A stretch of 40,606 nucleotides of DNA from Phlegmacium glaucopus (Eukaryota; Basidiomycota; Agaricomycetes; Agaricales; Cortinariaceae): contig MU130084.1 of assembly GCA_015039465.1 (NCBI GenBank), forward strand, positions 66,386-106,991, in the 5' to 3' direction. The position numbers and the translations under genes were made by a program. A model generated the notes under the pieces. It searched no databases and was not told where the DNA came from. It saw only the letters and a list, made by a program, of their open reading frames with translations. Every line of letters begins with the position of its first letter. Positions within the stretch are counted from its first letter, which is position 1. Below, one piece after another: positions 32,478-40,606 of this stretch.

Positions 32478-34549
32478 TTATGATTGAAGGTCACGGTGCT
32501 CTACAGGCTTATGTACAAATGGCAATAAGTGATAAGGTAGTCTAGGAGGGAATGGATAGAGAACTCTTTTGCTAGGGAACGCGCCTCTAGATGGGCCATC
32601 AGCAAGGTTGTCGAGAGTTGGGATCCATTTGGATGAAATCCATATATTGTGGGCTTGGATGAGTTTAACGATTTTGTGTAGAATAGCGTTCTGCTGAGTT
32701 CCACGAGACCGTCCGGCTTTCATGGCACCAACAACACCCTGATTATCGGAGTGTATGATGATGTGGCAGTTCGAAAAACCTCCCGAAACAAGACAAGCGT
32801 AAGGACTGCAAGTTCAACCGCTACCATCTCGGCCCAGCCAATATCCCGACCGTCAGACTTCCAGCCCGGTTTGAACTGCCAAGTGAGCCATCTACCGTCG
32901 AGGACCAAACCTATACCCCAGCTGGTCGACGCATCTACGAACAACATATTGGACGTTGGTTCCGGGGGGCGTATGATCGTCATGCCGACAAAATCATGCT
33001 GGAGACGCTGTTGCCACCATGATATGTCATCGTAAGTGGATAAAGAGACTCTATGCTTGACTGCAGACGATGCCCCGTCCTTGAAACCACCTCTAAACTT
33101 ATACAGGGTGACCAATCGAGAGCGGCCCTCAGGCACAACCAGGCAAACATGGTTGAGGGTACCGATTAATTTCTCAGCATCCTTGGAGTTGTGCTGAGAT
33201 CCCAGGAACCATTGCGAAAGTTGTTCCAAATATCTAGTCTTCTTCGTGGTAGGGAGTTGCACTGTCTTAGTAATGAGATCCCACTGGAACCCAATGTACG
33301 TGAATGTAGATGAAAAATCAACGAACTTCGCGGGAGCCCAAGGCCATCCCAGAGATTCGGCAACGTCCCAGATGAGTTTAGAGGAATATGCGAAGTCGTA
33401 TGATCCGTCAGGCCGCCGAAAAGATGGGTAGCGCAGGAAAATAAAATCATCAACCCATTTAATGACCACGTCAACTCCATACTTTAATAAAATCTCAACT
33501 AAGGCATCTGCTATCCTTCCGAATATACCTGGGGATGGGGAGGCGCCGAAATTCAATACGGGGTCGAGATGGATTAGTCCTTTCATTGAAATGGCCAGGA
33601 ATCTGCGTGCCGATGGATGGACAGGGATGTTTCGGAATGCAGAATCTACATCAAACACGGCGGCCTGGGAACCCTCAGGGGCATCGGCTACTAATAGGTA
33701 GCATTCGGAAAAGGAACCCCAAAGACATTGGAATTTCTTAGAGTCTATGATGGTATTAATGGAGGTTTCAGTGGGGTCGATAATGATTTTATGCGAAATA
33801 TCACGAGGCAAGGTATTGAGATCAATGCAATGTTTATTCTGGGGATATGAATGATTAACGATCACGCGGCGTTTGCCACAAGGTTGAGTAACGACGGCAA
33901 GAGGGGCAGTACGGAAATGTCCAATCAAAGCGAAAAGTTCATGCAGATCATACCCATGCGAGAGTCTTCCAAGTGCGATTTCTTCAGCATATTTCGAAAT
34001 AACGAATTCCTCATCTTCTGTGGAGGAATAGTGGTTGCGAGCGATGGACGTGCAAGAGAGTGAAAAGTGTTCCAATCCGCAGTAGAAACCCTCCCAGAGG
34101 CCCACTGGGATGTCATGATACGTGTCGAGGATGCTGGCTGCTCGAAGTTCTTTTTCCCAAACATCAGCGTTTAACTTTGTAACGATAGGAAAAATGGTGT
34201 TAATTGGAACACCGAGCGGATCCATGGTTGGGGTCTCCACACAACGAGCAAGAGTGGCTGAAGGAGCATGATGGTCGTCGACAGCCGGCAGAAGCGACAT
34301 TGAAAGAGATGCACACGATTCGGTTGCCAAGGGCACGGTCAACCCATTTCCCATGTTCATTGGTGATGAGGCGTTTTGCGGGGCCGTGATGCTCTCTGTG
34401 GGAGTGTGCGTCGCCACAGAGGTAGCACTTGAAAGTGGTGCTTTGGGAATGGCCAAGAAAGGACTGGGTGGAGCCAGTGCGAGGATGGTTGCTGAAACTA
34501 CCTCCCGACGCTCCCCTACCTCGTCCTCTAGGGTGAGAAATTCCTCCAC
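32478..34549 (-). pseudogene. RT-RNase H polyprotein of the nested retrotransposon, frameshifted
   Basis: RT: GKRRVIVNHSYPQN (about residues 225-238), FDVDSAFRNIPVHP (299-312), FGASPSPGIFGR (334-345) and the polymerase motif WVDDF (365-369). RNase H: FVDAS, then WAEMVAVELA, then HSDNQG, holding the D, E and D of the fold. The HSDNQG motif is only in frame after a shift at a T run near 32775; the first frame ends at 32720 (RVLLVP) and the correct continuation runs to 32478. Pol overlaps the gag-like ORF by about 350 bp in another frame and has no ATG of its own, which suggests expression by frameshifting or a spliced start. The RT catalytic residues are intact. Confidence 0.85.
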
Positions 34550-35441
34550 CTGTTGAATTGGGGAAAACCCGCGGACCGAAACTAGAGGTGATGTTGGACA
34601 TGGATGGCTGCCGGAGTTGCTCCAGGATGGATGGAACGAGTACTTTCATCTTGTACTTATGAAATAAATGTTCATCAAAAATCAAGCCGAAGGAATCGTC
34701 GCGTCTGCCGATCCATGAAGTGTATTGCTCAATGATATAGCCCCGATAGGACGGCCAATCCTGAGTATAATCAGGGCGGGAGGCGATGATGCTAAAAAAG
34801 TCACTGAACATGCCCGCACAAGCAAGCGCTCGTTCGCCACCCGGTTCCACGTCCTCCCCAAAAATGAGATACTTCTTGAGACCACGAGTGAAATTTTCGC
34901 GTATCTCCGTAAAATCGTTGGTGGATATGGTATAATCCTTGGAAGCCGTCAACGTTTTCTGCTTCAGGCGTATCTCGCCCCTCTCATTCATGCCAATCTC
35001 TGTATCAAATGCATCTGAGGACCGGGTTGCGTTCGAACATGCTTTATGCGTGCACAATGCGAGGGGAATATAACTCTTGAAGCCGCTTCTCAGTTCCTTA
35101 ATAACAGCGATAGGTAACTCGCTTGTCGTATTTGTAATGGTACGCGAAAAGAATTTCCGAACAGGTTGCGAGGACTCCGGATTGGGGACGTATGGGGAAG
35201 CGGTTGAGCCTAACGCGGACGCAATTGCAGCAAGGAGGTCCGGACTAATGGCCGGGTGAGAACCCAGTGGACGGGAAGATGCTGAATTAAAAGGGGGTTC
35301 AGGAGCAACCTCCCAATGAGAAAGCTGGTGGCATGCGAGCTCACGCAAGTGCGAGGAGGTGATGGTGTTGGCTGGACTGGGCAGATGAGTGGCAGTCGAC
35401 ACCTGTGGAGCATCCGCAAGAGGAACACCACCAGACTATAT
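34200..35441 (-). CDS. Gag-like zinc-finger ORF of the nested retrotransposon
   Basis: About 413 codons open after a TAG near 35442. There is no ATG near the start, so translation must begin in an upstream exon or frame. An intron ending CGCATATAG just before 35441, with CTAATTC as branch site, would join it to the preceding ORF in phase. The C-terminal part is Gly/Arg/Ser-rich and carries three Cys-His groups: CYLCGDAHSHREH, a CX9CX4CX3H group, and a retroviral-type knuckle CSLCGDPNHGSARC (CX2CX4HX4C). These are nucleic-acid-binding features typical of Gag. It lies directly upstream of, and overlaps, the RT ORF. Confidence 0.7.
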
Positions 35442-35582
35442 GCGCATCAATGGAGAATTAGGAAAAACAGCAAAAAGAACGTACGCCTCGCTGGCGATCT
35501 GGGAATAAAGAGGATATGCCATCCCCCGCAATGGGATGGGTCCGTAATTGGTCATGGAAACGTGACTATATGCATGTCATTA

Positions 35583-36642
35583 CTAGGAAACGCGCATATA
35601 TGAAATAAATAAACAAACACTGGGAGTAAAGGAGCGTGCTCGCTGAGGAAATGGAGTATATGCAGGAGCATGCATGCTCTCGTTCTGAATGCGTTCAGAA
35701 GGCAGGCGCTGCGGGCCAGATGGGGTTGGTAATGCGACAGGATAATCCGCTGATGCCTGTATATCTGCCTCTTGGCCCGCTGGCCTGAACTGTGCAGAAC
35801 GCAGAGAACGGACACTATATGTGATACCGCCAACAATATGTGCAGGTACGTATCCCGGCATCTGAAATGCTTCAGATATGGGTAGCAAACCCTCCGCTGC
35901 TGCCCAAGCCGCATGGCTATCACGCGTACGATGCGATAAAGAACGACTCCTGCCAGGAGACGTTGCATGAAGATCGGAACTGATAGGTCGTTGCAGCAAA
36001 GGATTGGATTGGATGGGACTTGAGGCAGGTGCAACATTGATAGCTGACCAATTTGAACGCGGTGGAGTTGTGGGGTTGGGTTGGAAAGGTGCCTCAAAGC
36101 GATGAGTTGGAGATGTAGGTTGCTGTTCCCGAGGCCCATGGCCCTGACGAGGCGAATGGTGGGCGTCACTCGTGGCAGATCATTTCCATCCCATGAAGGT
36201 GCTGCTGCCACGCTCCAGACTTGCCTGGGTTATGGCGATGCCCCGAAAGTCATCGACATTCCCTGGTGGGTCCGAAGGTGCGACAGCATGGTTGTGTAGC
36301 GAGGGGCTTTCATCGTGCAACGATGGGAGTGCTTCATACACGTAACCAACAGCCTTCTTAGTACCAGGAGGTGGCGGGATGAAGACAGTCGGCTGAGTGG
36401 ACTGTTGACTTGACTGGGCTCTAGAAGCCACGCGTGTCGACCTGCGTACTTCCAGCTGGGCGATGTTGGCTGGTGCTTCAACGCGTCGACTTGAACCCGT
36501 CCTAGGGATCCTCTCCATCTCGGCTACATATGACACGGACAAAGGGCCAGAACCGTGCCCACTGTCAGTGCCATCTACTTGTGGATCTGCAGGAACCGCG
36601 CGGTTGGACCTATCCCTCGGAGGGTCTGGCGTTCGAGGGCAT
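35583..36642 (-). pseudogene. 5' ORF of the nested retrotransposon, broken
   Basis: A Pro/Ser/Arg-rich frame, probably the N-terminal part of Gag. One reading frame is open from about 36600 to 35583 except for a single TGA at 36180-36182. A natural ATG at 36640-36642 opens a frame that hits TAG after ten codons, and a one-base change near 36610 would connect it to the long frame. No domain is recognised. A weak donor (GTTTGT) near 35615 could splice it to the zinc-finger ORF at 35441. Between 36650 and 36990 the plus strand holds repeated GAATGCGAA words and no coding frame, probably the element's leader. Confidence 0.5.
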
Positions 36643-36994
36643 GATATAAGAAAAAGGCAAAGAAAGGAATGCGAAAAGGGATTGATGAAATGCGAGGCAA
36701 TGTTGAAGGAAAGAGGGGGCCCAAGAAAATGCTAATGAATGTAGAGAATGCGAAATGATGTCGATGTCGAAGATGTCGAATCGAAATGGAATGCGAACAA
36801 ATTGAATGCGAAAAATTTGAATGCGAAGAATGTGTACTAGAGGAAATAAAATTTGTGAATTATTGCGATGAGGTGAATTAAATAAACTGCGTATGATGGT
36901 GGAGGAAAGAGAAGGGCAAGGGATCATGTGATCCCAACGCGTCCATATTTCATCTACACAAAACATCGGTACATTACTTCTAATCCTCATTCAT

Positions 36995-38113
36995 CTACCT
37001 CCACTCTCGACTAGCTCCACTGTCAATACATCCTCCAAACTGAGATTTCGAGACTGGAATCACGTTCACAACGTCGACATAGTCAGAGGTACATGTAAAG
37101 GCAAAAAGTTCGTCTTCTTTGTCATCGACTGCGACTATGGCTGATTCTGTCTTCTTTGATTTCTTTTGTCTCGGGCCTTGACCTTCTTTCCCCCCTCCTT
37201 TTGACCAACAATCCGGAGCTCCATGTCCTGGTTTTCCGCAATTTCCACATGCGTCATTTGAATCAGCATGGGAATGTTTTTCAAACTTCTTGTGCTTGCC
37301 GTGTCGATTTCTTCCACCTTTCTTTGTGTGGGCAGCTAATGTGGATTCAGCATTCTTTCCTCGTTCGTCATTGATGACGTGATGCTGCGCTTCCTTGATG
37401 ATGAAGGATATCAAATCATCGGTTTTCATCCATTGTGATTGACCTCCTGAGAGGTTGCTAGCTCGTTCGGCTGCTGTGATAGTTTGAAGAGTTGGTCGGT
37501 AGGATTCAGGTAAGGACGACATCACAATGATGTTGAATCGAGTTTCGGATAGTGATGACCCCATTTTTAGGAGATTATCTCGTCGCTGAAGCATTAATTG
37601 AAAATGCTGCTTCAACTCTATGAGGTGAGTCTTCGAATCTTCGTTTTCGTTTAGCTTCATGCTCGACAATTGGTCCTCTGCATCAAGGATGTACAGAGTA
37701 CTCTTCGTCGTCGCGTCGGCTTTAACAATCTTCCACATGTCCTCGGCTGAGGTCAAGCTCTTTATTTTTGCACCGAGACGTGGAGAGGTGGTGGAAAGAA
37801 TGATATGCTGAGCTAGGTACTCGCGTTTCTCGAATTCCGTGATTCTAATTTCTTTCGTCTCAATCTGTTCTTCCGTTGCAGGCGTCGTTCAATCCGCTAG
37901 GACCACAACTCCACCTATTATCGCAAACGGTTTAGGCGCTATAGCGGTACCCTCCACGTGTCTCCACAGTCCCTTCGAGCCCATTGCTTTCTGTATTCTC
38001 GGTTTGTAATCCGCCCAATTGCTTCTGTCGTCACGGAGCTTTGGTATTGCTAGATTCGTCGAGTCGGAACTAGGGTTGAATGATAGGTTAGACATTTTGT
38101 CTTCGGGGCCCAT
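36995..38113 (-). pseudogene. Copia gag and start of protease
   Basis: One frame from ATG 38113 with a single internal TGA (about 37889-37891), then open to the nested insertion. The N-terminal LRDDRSNWADYKPRI and GSKGLWRHVEGTA segments are typical of copia Gag. After the stop the frame continues (TEFEKREYLAQHI, then SAEDMWKIVKADA) through a Gag capsid-like region. A zinc knuckle CGNCGKPGHGAPDC (CX2CX4HX4C) follows, then the protease active site CIDSGASR. Directly after SR the sequence departs from copia and stops at 36995, marking the insertion point. The start codon lies inside the primer binding site; a second ATG follows six codons later. Confidence 0.9.
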
Positions 38114-38117
38114 AACC
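38101..38117 (-). promoter_or_regulatory. Copia primer binding site (initiator tRNA-Met, internal)
   Basis: Immediately after the 5' LTR the minus strand reads GGTTATGGGCCC, complementary to the anticodon stem-loop (GGGCCCAUAACC) of eukaryotic initiator tRNA-Met. As far as I recall, Drosophila copia has the same site and is primed by a 5' half of tRNA-iMet; Ty5 also uses a half tRNA. The ATG in this site is the gag start codon. Confidence 0.85.
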
Positions 38118-38421
38118 TGTTGAAATATTTCGCAGCTAGAACAGTTGAACTGTAAGTCTCAACCTTTTTGATAAAAGTTTTGATTAATTATTGTACCTAG
38201 AACAGTTGAACTGTAACTAGGTGATTATTAGAAGTAGTATTAAACAAATAAACGAATGAACTCACGTCTCAACCTTTTTGATAAAAGTTGAGACTCGTAG
38301 TAAACAAAACTCTGTGACTAAAGAACGTGATTATGTAATATGAGAATTAACTTGAACAAAAGATAAAAAGAGTGATAAGATAAAAAAGAATCAATGGAAT
38401 GATACTCGCACAAATTCAACA
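38118..38421 (-). repeat. Copia 5' LTR
   Basis: 304 bp, collinear with the left LTR with about five substitutions and no indels. It therefore contains the element's promoter. Flanked on the outside by GGTTC. Confidence 0.95.
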
Positions 38422-38426
38422 GGTTC

Positions 38427-38520
38427 GGGGCGGCCGCGGCCTCAGCGGCAGTTACATCATCATCATCAAATTCTGAGGATGAAAAGACGTCACGGGCCCC
38501 ACAAGATGAAATGGAACCAC
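38427..38520 (-). pseudogene. 5' piece of the gene split by copia
   Basis: Minus-strand frame from 38518: ISSCGARDVFSSSEF, then an acidic run DDDD and an Ala-rich stretch, continuing in phase into 27223-27105 on the other side of the copia element. To the right it is cut off by the gypsy-type LTR at 38521, so the upstream part of the gene is missing here. Family unknown. Confidence 0.6.
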
Positions 38521-39089
38521 TGTTAAGTTTGAGTACTCTGTTCCGGAGTTTCAGACAGAGTAATGGAATGGAGTCACGGAAAGGATAGGACTTAGCCTCA
38601 GCTTATGTGCTGTGCTACCCAGAACCTTTGTGTCCTAGATTTTGGAGTAAGACGGAGCAGAGTGGAACTGGAAGTTGCAAAGAACTTAGAGGAAGATCAA
38701 GAGAGGGAAACTAAGTCGATATTCAAACTGAGGAAAACATACAAGTTTTGAGTACTTAAATATAAAAAGAATAGCATCTGAAATATAAAATATAAATATA
38801 AATGCTGCGTTCTGCTCCTGGAAAGGTCCTGCATTCTTGGGGTGAATAATCCATAGCTGGTGTGCTGACTGATAGTGGGAAAGTGATGACAAAGAAATAG
38901 TTGTTATGGCAAAGGTGTGGTAATGGGTTTGGAGTATTGTTGGAAGAGTCGGAATGATACGGAGAAGTCTCGGAGTTGGACATAGGAGGAGTAGAACTGG
39001 AAACAAGGGAAAGTACTGGAACGGAGTACGGACTACTGGAAACAACTCCGATGGAGTTGGACCGGAGTAACATATGATGGAATGTAACA
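38521..39089 (-). mobile_element. LTR of the same family as 26237, probable 3' LTR
   Basis: Reverse complement of the solo LTR family: TGTTACATTCC...CTTAACA on the minus strand. The outer flanks (ACCAC and GTACC) do not match, so it is not a simple solo LTR. On the right, the minus strand reads CAGGGAGGTAC directly before the LTR, a good polypurine tract. This makes it the 3' LTR of a minus-strand element whose body extends to the right and beyond the window. The hydrophobic ORF within it is not a gene. Confidence 0.75.
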
Positions 39090-39100
39090 GTACCTCCCTG
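39090..39100 (-). promoter_or_regulatory. Polypurine tract of gypsy-type element
   Basis: CAGGGAGGTAC on the minus strand directly adjoins the LTR terminus TGTTACATT. GGGAGGTAC before TG is the kind of tract seen at the 3' end of Ty3/gypsy elements. Confidence 0.6.
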
Positions 39101-39152
39101 TCAAGGCCAAGACCCTTGAGGCCACGTGATGGTCCATGCGAGGTTGGCGTGG

Positions 39153-39158
39153 TATAAA
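39153..39158 (+). promoter_or_regulatory. TATA box of the antisense gene
   Basis: GGTATAAAGA lies 80 bases before the ATG at 39233 on the plus strand, inside the presumed minus-strand gypsy element. Confidence 0.55.
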
Positions 39159-39232
39159 GACCATCAGAGACTGGTGGAGATTCTTCACTTTGGATAACTT
39201 CCTAAACCACCATCCTCTACAACACAAACACT

Positions 39233-40305
39233 ATGAGTTCCAACAACAAAGCTGGCTCCTCCCTCCCCCCTGCTTCGCAATGAGCAAGGCTCAAAGAAGC
39301 ATGAGAGCGTTGGCGGAAAGAGCGGGAGGAGGAGGAGAAGCGGGAAGAAGCTGAGATTGAGGAGGCCTGGAGGCTAGAGGAGGAGGAGGAGAGACTGAAG
39401 GCAGAGGTGGAGGCAGAGAGACAACGGGTAGAAGTGGAGAGGAAGAGGGTCAAAGCGGAAAGGAAGAGCAGGGAGGAGCAGCAGCAGAAACTGCTGGAGA
39501 TGCAGTGGGTTCGAAAGGCGGAGGAGCAGAGGAGGAGAGAAGCGGAGGTCATCAACATAGATGACGAAGAAGTAGAAGAAGAACAGGAAGACAACGGGAT
39601 GGAGGCGGGGCCCAGTGTCCCAAAGAAAAGAAAGTTAAATGAGAAAGTAAGTGAATCCTGGTAAAAAAAAGGAAAATGTAATACTAAAACAAATCATAGG
39701 GACAAGTAACTCCGACCATGGAGGAAAACCGGCCAGCCTGCGCCCAATGTATGGGCACAGGCACTATACGCCACGGAGAGACGCGGGGGCCCGGGTGCTG
39801 GAGGTGCTACCAGCTGAAAAAACGCTGCAGCATAGTCGGAGGGAAAAAAAGGACGGTGGCGGTGGAACTGCCAGCGGAGAGGGTCGGAGGGAAAGGAAAA
39901 GGAAAAGGGAAGGCAAAGGAGGTGCTGGAATTGGAAATGGATGGAATGGATAGGATGGTGGACGCGTTGGAGATGATAGGAGGGTGGTTGAAGAGGTTGG
40001 CGGAGACTCAGGAGGAGATCAAGTTGGCGATGGAGGTGCGGATGAGGAGGGAGCTCGAGAAGGAGAAATGGGAAGAAGAATGGAGGAAAGAGGAGAAAAA
40101 GCGGAAGGAGGTGAAAGAGGCGGAGAAGGGAGTAGAAACAGAGATGCAAGAGGAGACAGATGATGAGGAAACGGAGGGGTCAGACGATGGGGAGGATTCA
40201 GAGATGGAAAGAGGATTGGAAGCGGAGATGGAAAGAACGGACGGAGGAAAGGACAAAGGAGCAGAAGTGGAAGGGATGGAAGGAGTAGAAAAAACAAAAG
40301 AGTAG
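39233..40305 (+). pseudogene. Antisense coiled-coil/Cys-motif gene within gypsy-type element, two stops
   Basis: Exon 1 is 39233-39646 and exon 2 39700-40305, joined in phase by a 53-bp intron with GTAAGT donor, TACTAAAAC branch region and CATAG acceptor. Exon 1 begins MSSNNKAGSSLPPASQ and continues as an almost uninterrupted Glu/Arg/Lys coiled coil, then INIDDEEVEEEQED and a basic PKKRKLNEK that could be a nuclear signal. Exon 2 carries CAQCMG and GCWRCYQLKKRC, a CX2CX6C arrangement recalling fungal zinc clusters, then another charged helix. TGA codons at 39281 and 39302 interrupt exon 1. Composition and position suggest a gene carried antisense by the retroelement; I recall similar coiled-coil/Cys proteins being common in mushroom genomes, but have not checked. 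The function is unknown. Confidence 0.65.
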
Positions 40306-40545
40306 AATAGAAAGTAAATAATGTTTTTCTTTTTGTTGATGTTTTGTCTGTTTTATAAAAAATAATTGTTTTCTTGACTTTGTTTTGTGAAACGGAAGAC
40401 TAAGATAATGGAAAGAAAAAGAATGGAGAAGACATGGAAGGGATGGAAAAACAAGGAAACAAATGGAAAAGGAATGAGATGGAAAGGGAAACAAGGGAGC
40501 GGTGATGAACATGGCTATGCTCTACCAACTGGAATTGCCCTTTTG
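40306..40545. other. Non-coding, purine-rich
   Basis: 3' flank of the antisense gene. AATAAT and a TTTTATAAAAAATAATTG stretch (about 40350-40367) could serve 3' end formation. The remainder is GGAAA-rich without a frame. Confidence 0.4.
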
Positions 40546-40606
40546 TCGCCATGTCGCCCCTCTAGTCGCTACGTTGCCCCTCTCATCGCTACGTTGCCCC
40601 TCTCAT
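40546..40606. repeat. 20-bp tandem repeat at the window edge
   Basis: Three units of TCGC(C/T)A(T/C)GT(C/T)GCCCCTCT, the last two (40566-40585, 40586-40605) identical. The array runs off the window, so its size is unknown. Confidence 0.85.

Larger units (their letters stand above)
30883..36998 (-). mobile_element. Tyrosine-recombinase (DIRS/Ngaro-type) retrotransposon, nested
   Basis: About 6.1 kb lies inside the copia protease region. Minus-strand order: a Pro/Ser-rich ORF (36642-35583), a gag-like ORF with zinc fingers (about 35441-34200), RT and RNase H (34549-32478), then a tyrosine recombinase (32415-31201). This RT-RH-YR order without an integrase defines DIRS-type elements. No methyltransferase domain fits between RH and YR, which favours Ngaro over DIRS1. 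I found no split direct repeats or inverted termini by eye, and no target duplication, the latter as expected for YR integration. The ends are inferred only from where copia coding stops and resumes, and roughly ten copia codons are missing at the junction. Confidence 0.85.
27229..38421 (-). mobile_element. Ty1/copia retrotransposon carrying a nested element
   Basis: Two 304-bp LTRs (27229-27532 and 38118-38421), each TG...CA, differ at about five positions by eye. They are flanked by the 5-bp duplication GGTTC (27224-27228 and 38422-38426). A primer site lies just inside the right (5') LTR and a purine tract just inside the left (3') LTR. Gene order on the minus strand is gag, protease, integrase, RT, RNase H, which is the copia order. 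The coding region is interrupted at the protease by a tyrosine-recombinase retrotransposon (about 30.9-37.0 kb). Without that insert the element would be roughly 5.1 kb, a normal copia size. A gag stop, a frameshift between integrase and RT, and an altered RT active site indicate an inactive copy. Confidence 0.95.

Noticed and set aside
40546..40606. The 20-bp repeats at the right edge as a CRISPR-like array
   Set aside because: There are no spacers. Units are directly contiguous, so it is a plain tandem repeat in a eukaryote.

Overview
The window looks like a stretch of an Agaricomycete-type (basidiomycete) fungal genome. The evidence is genes broken by 50-75 bp GT-AG introns, two FunK1-type kinase relics, a copia-type (Ty1/copia) element using a half-tRNA-iMet primer site, a DIRS/Ngaro-type tyrosine-recombinase retrotransposon, and gypsy-type LTRs. 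Everything was read by eye; no database search was run.

Left part (1-9.6 kb): two copies of a module made of a FunK1 kinase relic and a four-exon tetraspan membrane protein gene resembling the SUR7/PalI family. The right-hand tetraspan copy (8537-9503) is intact. The left-hand copy (1581-2539) has a net one-base frameshift. Both kinase copies are dead, and the left one also carries a 441-bp hAT-like MITE with a perfect 8-bp target duplication. Unassigned and repetitive DNA surrounds them.

Middle (9.6-24 kb): one large minus-strand host gene (16214 to 11632, four exons, about 1460 aa). It is low-complexity for most of its length and ends in a small RRM-like fold visible only after splicing. 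Upstream of it is a 58-aa ORF (16444-16620). The rest to about 24 kb is intergenic DNA with diverged duplications, and I can support no other gene there.

Right part (24-40.6 kb): a transposon nest. A copia element (27229-38421, minus strand, 304-bp LTRs, TSD GGTTC) has inserted into a coding exon, now readable only in two pieces on either side. A tyrosine-recombinase retrotransposon (about 30.9-37.0 kb) has in turn inserted into the copia protease region. The copia element is flanked by two oppositely oriented LTRs of a second family: a solo LTR with TSD GTTCT on the left, and on the right the apparent 3' LTR of a minus-strand gypsy element running off the window. The latter contains an antisense two-exon coiled-coil/Cys-motif gene carrying two in-frame stops. 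None of the retroelements appears intact as sequenced.

The most informative points are the order of insertion events, the primer site that overlaps the copia gag start codon, the host reading frame restored when the copia element is removed, and the recovered C-terminal exons of the large gene.
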